In this document: in pieces, positions 7,204 to 13,704 of the stretch
Position numbering within the stretch: position 1 is the stretch's first letter
Layout of the letters: every line of letters starts with the position of its first letter
Source of the DNA: an uncultured Lachnoanaerobaculum sp.
GTDB taxonomy: Bacteria > Bacillota > Clostridia > Lachnospirales > Lachnospiraceae
Direction of reading: 5' to 3'
Length of the DNA: 20,663 nucleotides
NCBI RefSeq assembly: GCF_938015485.1
Contig: NZ_CALLVU010000129.1
Coordinates: forward strand, 1 to 20,663
Notes under the pieces: generated by a model
The model's input: the letters and a program-made list of their open reading frames with translations, nothing else
Database searches by the model: none
What the model was told of the DNA's origin: nothing
Program-made: the position numbers and the translations under genes

Positions 7204-8253
7204 TTAGTCTGCGATTCTTATAACCCTTCTAAAGAAGTCATAGCCCCCGTTTATATACTCACCTATCTCTTCATCCTTGTTTTCAAAGTACGGTGAAATA
7301 GGAAAATATCCCCAAACAGGCCCCAGTCCTCCGCATATATTGCGGCCTCCGTCTCCGCCCTTATATGAAAATACTCCGTCATCATATACAATCTCTCTAC
7401 AATAGGGATCAAAAGCTATATGCAGCCCGAAGAAGTTTTCTTTTTCTAAAGTGTACTCGTCATCATTATCAGTCCACTCCATATGTCTAAGCTTCATGGA
7501 AAAATCCATATCGTTACCCCAAGGAAATATGCTTCTGCATCCCTTACCGGCTAAATATTCCCACTCTCTTTTTGCGGGCAGAGAATAGCCTTTATCTTTT
7601 ATATCCTGTAGTAGGTCGTTAAATGTAGTTTCTTTATACAGTTTACCGTGCCAACTTTCATTTCCTTTATATAAACAAATACTCTTATAAACTGTTATTT
7701 CAGATATGCCCTTTTTTTCGGCATCTTCAATCTTTTTTTGCCATTCTTTGTTTTCTTTAAGTTCATCATCCGAAATACCCTTCCAACAGGTTTCACTGTA
7801 GTCTTTTTGCACTAACATAGGATGTATTAAAATAGTCTCCTCCTTACTGAAATTGTTATTAAGATAGTCTTCTATCGTTGATACAAATTCATTATCTTCA
7901 AGCTTTTCTTTTATCTTTTCTGTAATAGAATCCTGACTGTCATCTTCATACTCGTCTATAAATGAGTATGCAAGATAATATAAATTTTCTTCATTGAAAA
8001 TTTCAGAAGGCTTTCTACCTTTAAAGTCAATTCCAAGCTTAACACTCTCTCCCGGAACAAAAACAAATTCGACACCGTCTTTTGAGATAAACTCTGCCGT
8101 ATATGTGGACTCTCCAAAAGCGGAAAACTCTTTAAAACAAAGTATTTCCATATTGTAGCTGTCGGCAAGGTTATTTAATAATTCCTGTTTCTCAAGAGTA
8201 GACAGTGAATCGTATATGGAATTGTATAATTTTTCTGTTGATATTCTGTTCAT
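7204..8253 (-). CDS. SUMF1/formylglycine-generating-enzyme-fold protein, function unknown
   Basis: A 349-residue cytoplasmic protein with no signal peptide. Several landmarks of the SUMF1 (C-type-lectin-like) fold appear in order: DGVEFVFVPGESVKLG (59-74), like the family's 'FVLIPGG-F-MG'; SLPAKREWEYLAGKG (224-238), like 'RLPTEAEWEYAARGG'; FPWGND (243-248); NFFGL (273-277); GGRNICGG (302-309), like 'VRGGSW'; and FRRVIRI at the end, like 'GFRVVR'. Residues 80-220 are an acidic, mostly helical insertion not typical of the fold. The C-terminal catalytic cysteine pair of true formylglycine-generating enzymes is not apparent, and no sulfatase gene is nearby, so I do not call it a sulfatase-maturing enzyme. 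AAGGAG lies 10 bases before the ATG. It has its own strong terminator, and an unusual inverted-repeat region lies upstream. Fold assignment likely; role unknown. Confidence 0.7.
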   Translation of the reverse strand: MNRISTEKLYNSIYDSLSTLEKQELLNNLADSYNMEILCFKEFSAFGESTYTAEFISKDGVEFVFVPGESVKLGIDFKGRKPSEIFNEENLYYLAYSFIDEYEDDSQDSITEKIKEKLEDNEFVSTIEDYLNNNFSKEETILIHPMLVQKDYSETCWKGISDDELKENKEWQKKIEDAEKKGISEITVYKSICLYKGNESWHGKLYKETTFNDLLQDIKDKGYSLPAKREWEYLAGKGCRSIFPWGNDMDFSMKLRHMEWTDNDDEYTLEKENFFGLHIAFDPYCREIVYDDGVFSYKGGDGGRNICGGLGPVWGYFPISPYFENKDEEIGEYINGGYDFFRRVIRIAD

Positions 8254-8324
8254 TTATTGGCTTCTCCTTATCATAAAAGCTATATTTATCTGAATCTAAC
8301 ATTGTAAACAGTTCGCAATAATGT

Positions 8325-8359
8325 GACAGTGACAATTTTCCGGACACTGTCTGGAAAAT
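8325..8359 (-). other. Interlocked inverted repeats with pseudoknot topology upstream of the SUMF1-fold gene
   Basis: Two perfect 7-base inverted repeats interleave: GACAGTG (8325-8331) with CACTGTC (8345-8351), and ATTTTCC (8335-8341) with GGAAAAT (8353-8359). The order a-b-a'-b' is that of an H-type pseudoknot. Read on the minus strand the connecting loops are 1, 3 and 3 bases. It lies 72-106 bases upstream of the SUMF1-fold start codon. It could also be overlapping protein-binding sites or two mutually exclusive hairpins. Confidence 0.45.
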
Positions 8360-8405
8360 CGGGTGATTTATATATAAGAGTCTCATATTGTATAGATTAG
8401 ATAAT

Positions 8406-8435
8406 AAAAATCCCTACAAACTGAAGCTTGTTTGT
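8406..8435 (-). terminator. Weak terminator-like hairpin after the TfoX-domain gene
   Basis: On the minus strand ACAAAC (8430-8435) and GTTTGT (8416-8421) form a 6-bp AT-rich stem, followed after five bases by TTTTT. It begins two bases after the stop codon. The stem is weak, so confidence is low. Confidence 0.3.
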
Positions 8436-8436
8436 C

Positions 8437-8751
8437 TCATTTAGCTTTCTTAGGTTTCTTTTCTGGCAGTTCCGCATACATACCTTTCAGTAGTTCAGTA
8501 ATCAAATCCATATCCTCAAATCTGTCGAATGCATACATCAATGTCTTTGAACCCTCATACGGATAACGCAATTCTGAGTCTGCAAGAAGTTTGTCCGATG
8601 TCGGCGTTCTCTTTAAAAATAGTTCATTATCACAAATGTCACCTATAAGCTTACCGTTAAAATATATAAGGTATCCGCCCATCATGGATCTTATGACAAT
8701 ATCACCTGCTGCGGAAAAAATCTCACGAACAAATTCATTAAATTCATTCAC
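8437..8751 (-). CDS. TfoX/Sxy family N-terminal domain protein
   Basis: A 104-residue protein consisting only of a TfoX N-terminal domain: IRSMMGGYLIYFNGKLIGDICDN with LFLKR following matches the 'R-x-M-F-G-G-x-x-I-Y-x-x-G-x-x-x-G-x-I' core of that family. Full-length TfoX/Sxy regulates natural competence in Gammaproteobacteria, but single-domain proteins like this are widespread in Firmicutes and their role is not known, so no competence function should be assumed. A longer frame begins with ATG at 8775, but that ATG lies upstream of a strong AAGGAGG; the GTG at 8749-8751 sits 8 bases after it and gives the natural N terminus, so the start is a GTG. The C terminus is lysine rich (EKKPKKAK). 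Confidence 0.75.
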   Translation of the reverse strand: MNEFNEFVREIFSAAGDIVIRSMMGGYLIYFNGKLIGDICDNELFLKRTPTSDKLLADSELRYPYEGSKTLMYAFDRFEDMDLITELLKGMYAELPEKKPKKAK

Positions 8752-8815
8752 TATGATTACCTCCTTCAAAATCAAATATTCCTTACTTTATGGCATACTC
8801 TTTCCCTATTTATCC

Positions 8816-9244
8816 TCAAAATTTCAGCAATCCATTTTCATCAAATTGAAAATTCGGTCCCCATGAAACTTCCCAATAGTATCCATCTAAATCCGAAAAA
8901 TATGCGTGATATCCACCCCAAAAAACTTCCTGTGGCTCTTTTACAATTTTTCCACCTGCTTTTCTTACTAATGCAATTACAGTCTCTACATCTTCCTTAT
9001 GTTCAACATTGTAGGCTAATGTAATTCCTGAAAATCCATTCCCTTTTGGTGGATTATTTTCATCAATATCTTTTGCTAATTGTTCCAAAGGAAATAGTTC
9101 AAACTTTGTTCCCGGAGTATCAAAAAAGCATACTGACGGATTATTTTCTCTGCAATCAGTCTTATATCCTAAACCATCTCTATAAAACTTTATTGACCTT
9201 TCCATATCTTTCACACCTAAACAAATACAAGTAATCTTGTTCAT
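8816..9244 (-). CDS. VOC superfamily (glyoxalase/bleomycin-resistance fold) protein
   Basis: A 142-residue cytoplasmic protein with the two beta-alpha-beta-beta-beta modules of the vicinal oxygen chelate superfamily. The N-terminal KITCICLGVKDMERSIKFYRDGLGYK is the standard opening; FELFP (about residues 53-57) and YYWEVSWGP near the end supply the usual metal-ligand glutamates, and the central GGYHAYFSDLDGYYWEV is the typical 'x-x-F-x-D-P-D-G-x-x-x-E' strand-turn-strand. Members include lyases, dioxygenases and antibiotic-binding proteins, and nothing here singles one out. AGGAGG lies 5 bases before the ATG. A 66-residue unknown gene ends 18 bases upstream on the same strand, and the two are probably co-transcribed. 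The gene looks somewhat more AT-rich than the housekeeping genes around it. Confidence 0.85.
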   Translation of the reverse strand: MNKITCICLGVKDMERSIKFYRDGLGYKTDCRENNPSVCFFDTPGTKFELFPLEQLAKDIDENNPPKGNGFSGITLAYNVEHKEDVETVIALVRKAGGKIVKEPQEVFWGGYHAYFSDLDGYYWEVSWGPNFQFDENGLLKF

Positions 9245-9262
9245 CGTTACCTCCTATGAATT

Positions 9263-9463
9263 CTAATTTGAACTATTCATTTCAAAATAAGCTTTTACAT
9301 AAGCAAGTAATATTTCATCCGAATAATCTCCCCCTGTAGAATATGCTATGTTCATTATTTCTAATGTAGCTTCATCTAAATTCTTGTCATCATTTGTAAA
9401 TTCTGAAACTATTTTTTTACATTTTTTAAAATCATCTTCATTTGCTCCATATGGCAATTTCAT
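9263..9463 (-). CDS. Small acidic protein of unknown function
   Basis: A 66-residue protein that I do not recognise. It begins MKLPYGANEDDFKKCKKIVS and ends AYVKAYFEMNSSN. It is acidic, predicted to be all helical, with no signal peptide or membrane segment; two helices separated by a conserved-looking STGGDYSDEI turn are the main features. The frame extends nine codons further up to an ATG at 9490, but AAGGA at about 9471-9475 lies 7 bases before the ATG at 9463, so that start is preferred. The gene is first in a short minus-strand unit with the VOC gene, divergent from ychF. Confidence 0.6.
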   Translation of the reverse strand: MKLPYGANEDDFKKCKKIVSEFTNDDKNLDEATLEIMNIAYSTGGDYSDEILLAYVKAYFEMNSSN

Positions 9464-9506
9464 CCGGTCGTCCTTTCTACAAAAGCTCATTGCTTTACTC
9501 TTTTAA

Positions 9507-9512
9507 ATTATA
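9507..9512 (-). promoter_or_regulatory. Candidate -10 box for the 66-residue gene and VOC gene
   Basis: A perfect TATAAT occurs on the minus strand 44 bases upstream of the start codon in the divergent gap with ychF. No good -35 is seen at 16-18 bases, so the promoter is tentative. Confidence 0.3.
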
Positions 9513-9549
9513 TACCTATATGTTAAAATATAACAGGTTAACCATGATA

Positions 9550-9577
9550 TTTATTCGGGTTTTATTGTGAATATACT
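9550..9577 (+). promoter_or_regulatory. Candidate promoter for ychF
   Basis: TTTATT (9550-9555) and TATACT (9572-9577) are 16 bases apart on the plus strand, about 36 bases before the ychF start. The -10 is good (5 of 6), the -35 poor (3 of 6). Confidence 0.3.
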
Positions 9578-9613
9578 TATTCAAAGCAAAAATATTTTAA
9601 AGAAGGTTTTTAT

Positions 9614-10711
9614 ATGAAACTAGGAATCGTTGGCTTGCCAAATGTAGGCAAGAGTACATTATTTAACTCATTGACAAAGGCAGGTGCTACTGCCGCAAAC
9701 TATCCTTTTGCTACCATTGACCCTAATGTAGGTGTTGTAGCGGTACCGGATGACAGATTAAAGGAACTTGGCAAATTATATAATACAAAGAAAGTTACAC
9801 CTGCACTTATAGGCTTCGTAGATATCGCAGGTCTTGTAAAAGGTGCCAGCAAGGGTGAAGGTCTTGGAAACCAGTTTTTATCAAATATTCGTGAATGTGA
9901 TGCCATCATACATGTGGTAAGATGCTTTGACGACTCAAATATCATCCATGTGGAAGGAAGCGTTGATCCTATCAGAGATATCGAAACTATCAACTTGGAG
10001 CTTATATTCTCCGATATTGAGATTTTGGAAAGAAGAATTGCAAAGACTAAAAAGTCCGCTATGAATGACAAATCTTTAAAGCATGAGCTTGATATACTTA
10101 TGGAACTTAAAGATATCTTGGAGAACGGAAATATGGCAAGCAGCTATACATCTGCTGATGAAGAAGATTTGGCATTTGTAAAATCGCTTGGACTTATCAC
10201 ATATATGCCTGTTATATTCGCCGCAAATGTAGCTGAAGAGGACTTGGCTGATGACGGTGCTTCCAATGAATATGTAGCTAAGGTAAAAGAATATGCAGCA
10301 AAATCAAATGCAAAGGTATTTGTTGTATGTGCAGCCATTGAAGAGGAAATTTCACAGCTTGACGATAATGAGAAGGCTGAATACCTTGATGCTCTCGGCA
10401 TTTCCGTATCCGGTCTTGATAAGCTTATTGCAGCCAGCTATGATCTGCTTGGACTTTTAAGCTATCTTACAGCCGGTGAGGATGAGTGCAGAGCCTGGAC
10501 AATAAAGAAAGGCACAAAGGCTCCGGGAGCGGCAGGAAAGATTCACTCAGACTTTGAGCGTGGATTTATCAAAGCTGAGGTTATCAACTATCAGGATCTT
10601 CTTGACTGTGGCTCTACATCTGCTGCCAAAGAAAAGGGACTTGTTCGTATAGAAGGTAAAGAATATGTAGTACAGGACGGAGATGTAATACTCTTTAGAT
10701 TCAATGTATAA
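9614..10711 (+). CDS. ychF: Ribosome-binding ATPase YchF
   Basis: A universally conserved Obg-family P-loop protein that hydrolyses ATP rather than GTP and binds the ribosome; in E. coli it is linked to stress responses. The 365-residue product has the P loop GLPNVGKST (7-15), DIAGL (70-74), the switch region GASKGEGLGNQFLSNIRECDAI, and NVAE (205-208) in place of the NKxD of GTPases, the mark of ATP preference. A coiled-coil insertion spans about 125-175 and a C-terminal TGS domain about 280-365, ending VVQDGDVILFRFNV. Length is normal. AAGAAGG precedes the ATG. Three further genes follow in the same direction up to a terminator, so it probably heads a short operon. Confidence 0.97.
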   Translation: MKLGIVGLPNVGKSTLFNSLTKAGATAANYPFATIDPNVGVVAVPDDRLKELGKLYNTKKVTPALIGFVDIAGLVKGASKGEGLGNQFLSNIRECDAIIHVVRCFDDSNIIHVEGSVDPIRDIETINLELIFSDIEILERRIAKTKKSAMNDKSLKHELDILMELKDILENGNMASSYTSADEEDLAFVKSLGLITYMPVIFAANVAEEDLADDGASNEYVAKVKEYAAKSNAKVFVVCAAIEEEISQLDDNEKAEYLDALGISVSGLDKLIAASYDLLGLLSYLTAGEDECRAWTIKKGTKAPGAAGKIHSDFERGFIKAEVINYQDLLDCGSTSAAKEKGLVRIEGKEYVVQDGDVILFRFNV

Positions 10712-10735
10712 ACAGTTTATATAAAGGGGGATTAT

Positions 10736-11218
10736 ATGAAAAAGAATACATTACCTGTTTTCGGTGTCGGTCCTATTTATGCCGTCAGTTGTTTACTTCT
10801 AACCGCCTTCGGACTTTTCTTAAAAAAGATTGGATTTCTAAATGGCGGAGACCTTCCCGGCTTAAAATCTGAAGCAATGCTTATAGGCTTTATGCTCATT
10901 TTTATCGGAGTTGCATTGTGGATATATGCTGTGATCATTCAAAAAATCAGTAAAGAGATAAGCAGCGGGCATTTGGTAACAATCGGAATATATTCCATTG
11001 TCAGAAACCCTATATATCTCGCATTTTTATGTGTGTGTACAGGCATTTTGATAACTGCACATAATGTGTACTTGCTTATAATTCCGGTAGTTTTATATAT
11101 ATTCTTAACTGTACTGATGAAGCTGACCGAAGAAAAGTGGTTGCTTGATAAATTCGGGTCGGAATATATAGAGTATTGTAAACATGTTAACAGGGTTATA
11201 CCCTGGTTTAGACATTAA
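10736..11218 (+). CDS. Isoprenylcysteine carboxyl methyltransferase-like membrane protein
   Basis: A 160-residue integral membrane protein with about four hydrophobic segments (roughly 10-30, 46-68, 90-108, 110-130). The C-terminal half carries the ICMT/PEMT-family pattern: GIYSIVRNPIYLAF (84-97) with R-N-P-x-Y, an EE pair (132-133), then FGSEYIEYCKHVNRVIPW, the usual 'FG-x-Y-x-x-Y-x-x-x-V-x-x-x-I-P'. Relatives use S-adenosylmethionine to methylate lipid-linked or small hydrophobic substrates at the membrane; in bacteria the substrate is generally unknown. It starts 24 bases after ychF with a strong AAAGGGGG before the ATG. Function beyond 'membrane methyltransferase family' is inference. Confidence 0.8.
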   Translation: MKKNTLPVFGVGPIYAVSCLLLTAFGLFLKKIGFLNGGDLPGLKSEAMLIGFMLIFIGVALWIYAVIIQKISKEISSGHLVTIGIYSIVRNPIYLAFLCVCTGILITAHNVYLLIIPVVLYIFLTVLMKLTEEKWLLDKFGSEYIEYCKHVNRVIPWFRH

Positions 11219-11260
11219 TATATTTATGCCATCACTTGTGATGACGGAATGGAGATTATT

Positions 11261-11728
11261 ATGGCGTTAATGGATTTGTTTAAAAAGGCTTTTATGGGAG
11301 CAACTGACGAGGAAAATCGTAAGAACAAAGCCAGAATGAGAGAAATATTTAACAGCAGTGTTGCAAACGGTGATGATTACAAACTGATTTATTGCCATAT
11401 GGAAAACTGTACTAATGCTGTTATTGTTCAGGTTACAAGGCACAGTAACTTTATTGTAGGGTACAAGGAAGGCGAAGTTGTAGTTATTCCTGTAAATGCC
11501 GAACTTACAGAGTATGGGGATGCAATGGTATTTAATAAAGCAAATGAGAGTTTTACAAAGACATCTCTGGGCTTTTGTTTTGTAGGAAATTCTGAAGTTT
11601 CTCTGCAATTTGTTCCTATGACATATGAACCGGGTATAACTGCCGGTGCAAGACATTCAGTTTCAATCACTCAATCATCTGCAGAAGTGGCCGAGTTTAA
11701 AAATTTCTTTAAAAAGGGATTACAATAA
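11261..11728 (+). CDS. Conserved-looking protein of unknown function
   Basis: A 155-residue soluble protein I do not recognise. It begins MALMDLFKKAFMGATDEEN, an amphipathic helix, followed by a charged stretch and then beta-rich sequence (YKLIYCHMENCTNAVIVQV, FIVGYKEGEVVVIPV), ending in an amphipathic FKNFFKKGLQ. No signal peptide or membrane span. The frame also has an ATG at 11249, but GGAG at 11252-11255 lies within that extension and 6 bases before the ATG at 11261, so the latter is used. A short inverted repeat (CATCAC-TT-GTGATG, 11230-11243) sits just upstream. It is third in the ychF-led group and adjoins another unknown gene 18 bases downstream. Confidence 0.65.
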   Translation: MALMDLFKKAFMGATDEENRKNKARMREIFNSSVANGDDYKLIYCHMENCTNAVIVQVTRHSNFIVGYKEGEVVVIPVNAELTEYGDAMVFNKANESFTKTSLGFCFVGNSEVSLQFVPMTYEPGITAGARHSVSITQSSAEVAEFKNFFKKGLQ

Positions 11729-11746
11729 TTTGTAAATGTAAGAATT

Positions 11747-12151
11747 ATGAATAAAGAAGATATAATCATCGCACTAAAAGAAGCGGTAATACCAGATGAA
11801 GAGTATTATATTGATAATGAAATAATAGATGCAATGCTTGAGTATCCCGACCCGTTCCAATTTGTAAAACCTGTCTTGGAAATAATATCACAAAACCCGA
11901 GTGTCGACTTCGGATCTCCCGGAGAATTGGTCCACTTTGTAGAAAAGTTTTATAAAAAGGGCTATGAAGAAGCACTTATTGAATCGGTAAAGAAAAATCC
12001 TACATTTCATAATATATGGATGATTCATCGTTGCTATAATGATGCAAGCTGTGCTTTTCATAATGACTTTTTATCACTGATAAATGAGATTAAAGAAAAC
12101 CCTTCTACATCTGCTGATATTATAAAGGCAATTGAAATGTTTAATTGGTAA
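11747..12151 (+). CDS. Unknown protein, immunity-protein-like
   Basis: A 134-residue acidic, mostly helical protein. The stretch FGSPGELVHFVEKFYKKGYEEALIESVKKNPT followed by WMIHRCYND recalls small immunity-type proteins found with polymorphic toxins in Firmicutes ('FGSP-x-x-L-V-H-x-x-E-x-x-Y', then 'S-x-x-x-x-P-T-x-x-x-x-W-x-L-N-R'), but this is from memory and uncertain. No toxin gene is present in the window, so if the resemblance holds it would be an orphan. The ribosome binding site is weak (GTAAG before the ATG). It is the last gene before a strong terminator and lies 18 bases after the preceding unknown gene. Confidence 0.6.
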   Translation: MNKEDIIIALKEAVIPDEEYYIDNEIIDAMLEYPDPFQFVKPVLEIISQNPSVDFGSPGELVHFVEKFYKKGYEEALIESVKKNPTFHNIWMIHRCYNDASCAFHNDFLSLINEIKENPSTSADIIKAIEMFNW

Positions 12152-12167
12152 TTATTTAATAAAAAAT

Positions 12168-12202
12168 CTTGGAGCCGGCAAACGCCGATTCCAAGTTTTT
12201 TT
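12168..12202 (+). terminator. Intrinsic terminator closing the ychF group
   Basis: CTTGGAGCCGGC (12168-12179) pairs with GCCGATTCCAAG (12184-12195) across an AAAC loop, with one G-T wobble and one mismatch, followed by seven Ts. An A run at 12161-12166 on the other side means it could also stop minus-strand transcription. Confidence 0.9.
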
Positions 12203-12230
12203 ATACTTTTTTACATTATTATTTTAAGAA

Positions 12231-12271
12231 TGCGACAATATAATGTCGGTTTATATTATATAAATGTCGCA
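12231..12271 (+). promoter_or_regulatory. Promoter/operator of the AlbA_2 regulator
   Basis: A perfect -10 box TATAAT (12239-12244) lies inside a dyad, CGACA-ATATAA-TGTCG (12233-12248). A second copy of AATGTCG follows at 12263-12269, exactly 21 bases after the one at 12242-12248, and the outer TGCGACA (12231-12237) and TGTCGCA (12265-12271) are also inverted. No strong -35 is visible. The layout suggests a repressor site covering the -10. The 11-mer AATGTCGGTTT at 12242-12252 also occurs four times in the coding region. Confidence 0.55.
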
Positions 12272-12308
12272 AATATGTTATGATAGTTATAATTGAAGGA
12301 GGAATACA

Positions 12309-13652
12309 ATGAACAAGTATATTGAATCAGAGACATTGGAATTAAAAGAGAAATACTCAGATACAATTACAAAAGAAATAGTGTCGTTCCTTAATAGTTC
12401 CGGTGGAACCATTATTATTGGTGTAAAAGATAATGGTATTGTAGTAGGTGTGGAAAAAATCGATGAAGTACTAAGAAAAATATCCGATATTATAACAAGT
12501 CAAATAGAACCGAATCCACAAGATGAGATTAGCTCAGAGCTTAAGTTTGATGATGGAAAAACAATTATTGTGATTAATATAAATAAGGGACAAAATCATA
12601 TTTATTGTAATAAAAAATATGGATTTTCTTCTTCCGGCTGTACTATAAGAATAGGTACAACTTGCAAGGAAATGACTCCTGAACAAATTAAAATAAGATA
12701 TGAGAAAAGGTTTATAGATACTGAATACATGCTTAAGAAAAGAGCAAATTCATCTGCTTTATCCTTTAAAGAGCTTAAAATATATTATTCTGAAAAAGGC
12801 TACCATTTAGATGACCAATCTTTTGAGGCGAATTTGAACTTAAAAAACGAGCATGGAGAATATAATCTACTGGCAGAATTATTATCTGATAACAATAATA
12901 TACCTTTTATATTTGTCAAATTTAAGGGAACAAATAAAGCTTCAATATCTCAAAGAAGTGATTATGGATATGGATGTCTTTTAACAACCTATGATAAAAT
13001 TAAAAACAGACTTCAGGCAGAGAATGTATCCATATCAGATACTACAGTTAGGCCTAGAAAAGATATATTTTTATTTAATTATGATTGTGTTAATGAAGCC
13101 GTTTTAAACGCTCTTGTCCATAATGATTGGACTATCACTGAACCTCAAATCTCCATGTTTGAAGATAGAATCGAAATATTATCTCATGGTGGATTGCCTA
13201 GTGGAATGACCAAAAAGCAATTTTTTGATGGAATCAGTAAACCCAGAAATACTACATTGATGAGAATATTTTTAAATATGGGACTTACTGAACATACAGG
13301 ACATGGCATTCCAACAATTGTCAACACATATGGAGAAGAAGCTTTTGAGATTGAAGATAATTACATAAGATGCACTATTCATTTTGACAAGCATGTACTT
13401 GATGAAATTGTCATAAAAAATGTCGGTTTGAATGTCGGTTTGAATGTCGGTTTGAATGTCGGTTTGACTAAAACTGAAAAGAAGGTCATACAATTCTTAA
13501 TAGAAAGCTCAAATCTAACATCAGTTGAACTTGCGGAAAAAGTGGGTGTAACAAAGAGAACCATAGAAAGAGCATTAAAATCCTTACAGGAAAAAAATAT
13601 AATAGAAAGAATCGGATCAAAGCGTGATGGAAGCTGGATCGTGATTAAATAA
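12309..13652 (+). CDS. AlbA_2/Schlafen-domain ATPase with C-terminal winged helix (putative transcriptional regulator)
   Basis: A 447-residue cytoplasmic protein. Domains in order: AlbA_2 (Schlafen-type nucleic-acid-binding) at about 5-125, with LELKEKYSDTITKEIVSFLNSSGGTIIIGV; a GHKL-type ATPase-like region at about 240-360, with NEAVLNALVHND (262-273), EILSHGGLP (289-297) and GHGIPTIV (331-338); a linker of four NVGL repeats (371-386); and a winged helix-turn-helix at 387-447 (LAEKVGVTKRTIERALKSL). Such proteins are usually annotated as ATP-binding or transcriptional regulators; some members sit near defence genes, but none is here. GAAGGAGG precedes the ATG. The gene is monocistronic between two terminators and is AT-rich compared with the housekeeping genes, which may mean transfer. 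Its upstream repeats suggest self-regulation. Confidence 0.85.
   Translation: MNKYIESETLELKEKYSDTITKEIVSFLNSSGGTIIIGVKDNGIVVGVEKIDEVLRKISDIITSQIEPNPQDEISSELKFDDGKTIIVININKGQNHIYCNKKYGFSSSGCTIRIGTTCKEMTPEQIKIRYEKRFIDTEYMLKKRANSSALSFKELKIYYSEKGYHLDDQSFEANLNLKNEHGEYNLLAELLSDNNNIPFIFVKFKGTNKASISQRSDYGYGCLLTTYDKIKNRLQAENVSISDTTVRPRKDIFLFNYDCVNEAVLNALVHNDWTITEPQISMFEDRIEILSHGGLPSGMTKKQFFDGISKPRNTTLMRIFLNMGLTEHTGHGIPTIVNTYGEEAFEIEDNYIRCTIHFDKHVLDEIVIKNVGLNVGLNVGLNVGLTKTEKKVIQFLIESSNLTSVELAEKVGVTKRTIERALKSLQEKNIIERIGSKRDGSWIVIK
13419..13466 (+). repeat. Four perfect 12-base tandem repeats (AATGTCGGTTTG) in frame
   Basis: The unit AATGTCGGTTTG occurs four times without a mismatch, encoding (NVGL)x4 between the ATPase-like region and the winged helix. 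Because 12 is a multiple of 3, gain or loss of units would change linker length but not frame. Confidence 0.95.
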
Positions 13653-13655
13653 TTC

Positions 13656-13704
13656 AAAGGGGCGTCGGGAATACCCGTGTACAGTAACTCCCGACAGCCC
13701 CTTT
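13656..13704. terminator. Large hairpin between convergent genes
   Basis: AAAGGGGC plus GTCGGGA (13656-13670) pairs with TCCCGAC and GCCCCTTT (13689-13704), a 15-bp stem with one bulged A and an 18-base loop. It begins three bases after the AlbA_2 gene and its far arm overlaps the stop codon of the ECF ATPase gene coming from the other side. A classical T run is lacking on either strand, but position and stability suit a two-way terminator. Confidence 0.65.

Noticed and set aside
8192..8386. Open frame of 64 codons overlapping the start of the SUMF1-fold gene
   Set aside because: It crosses the inverted-repeat region, overlaps the SUMF1-fold gene in another frame, and its residues resemble no protein family.
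8437..8775. ATG at 8775 as the start of the TfoX-domain gene
   Set aside because: It lies upstream of the AAGGAGG that serves the GTG at 8751; the added codons would translate the ribosome binding site itself.
9700..10071. 123-codon minus-strand frame opposite ychF
   Set aside because: It is an antisense shadow of a universally conserved gene with no independent support.
11230..11243. Inverted repeat CATCAC-TT-GTGATG as a terminator or operator
   Set aside because: It is very short, has no T run, and could easily arise by chance; it is mentioned only in the adjoining gene entry.
13419..13466. Four short repeats as a CRISPR array
   Set aside because: The units are directly abutting 12-mers with no spacers and lie in frame inside a coding sequence.
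13419..13466. Tandem repeat as an on/off phase-variation switch
   Set aside because: The unit is 12 bases, so slippage by whole units cannot shift the frame.
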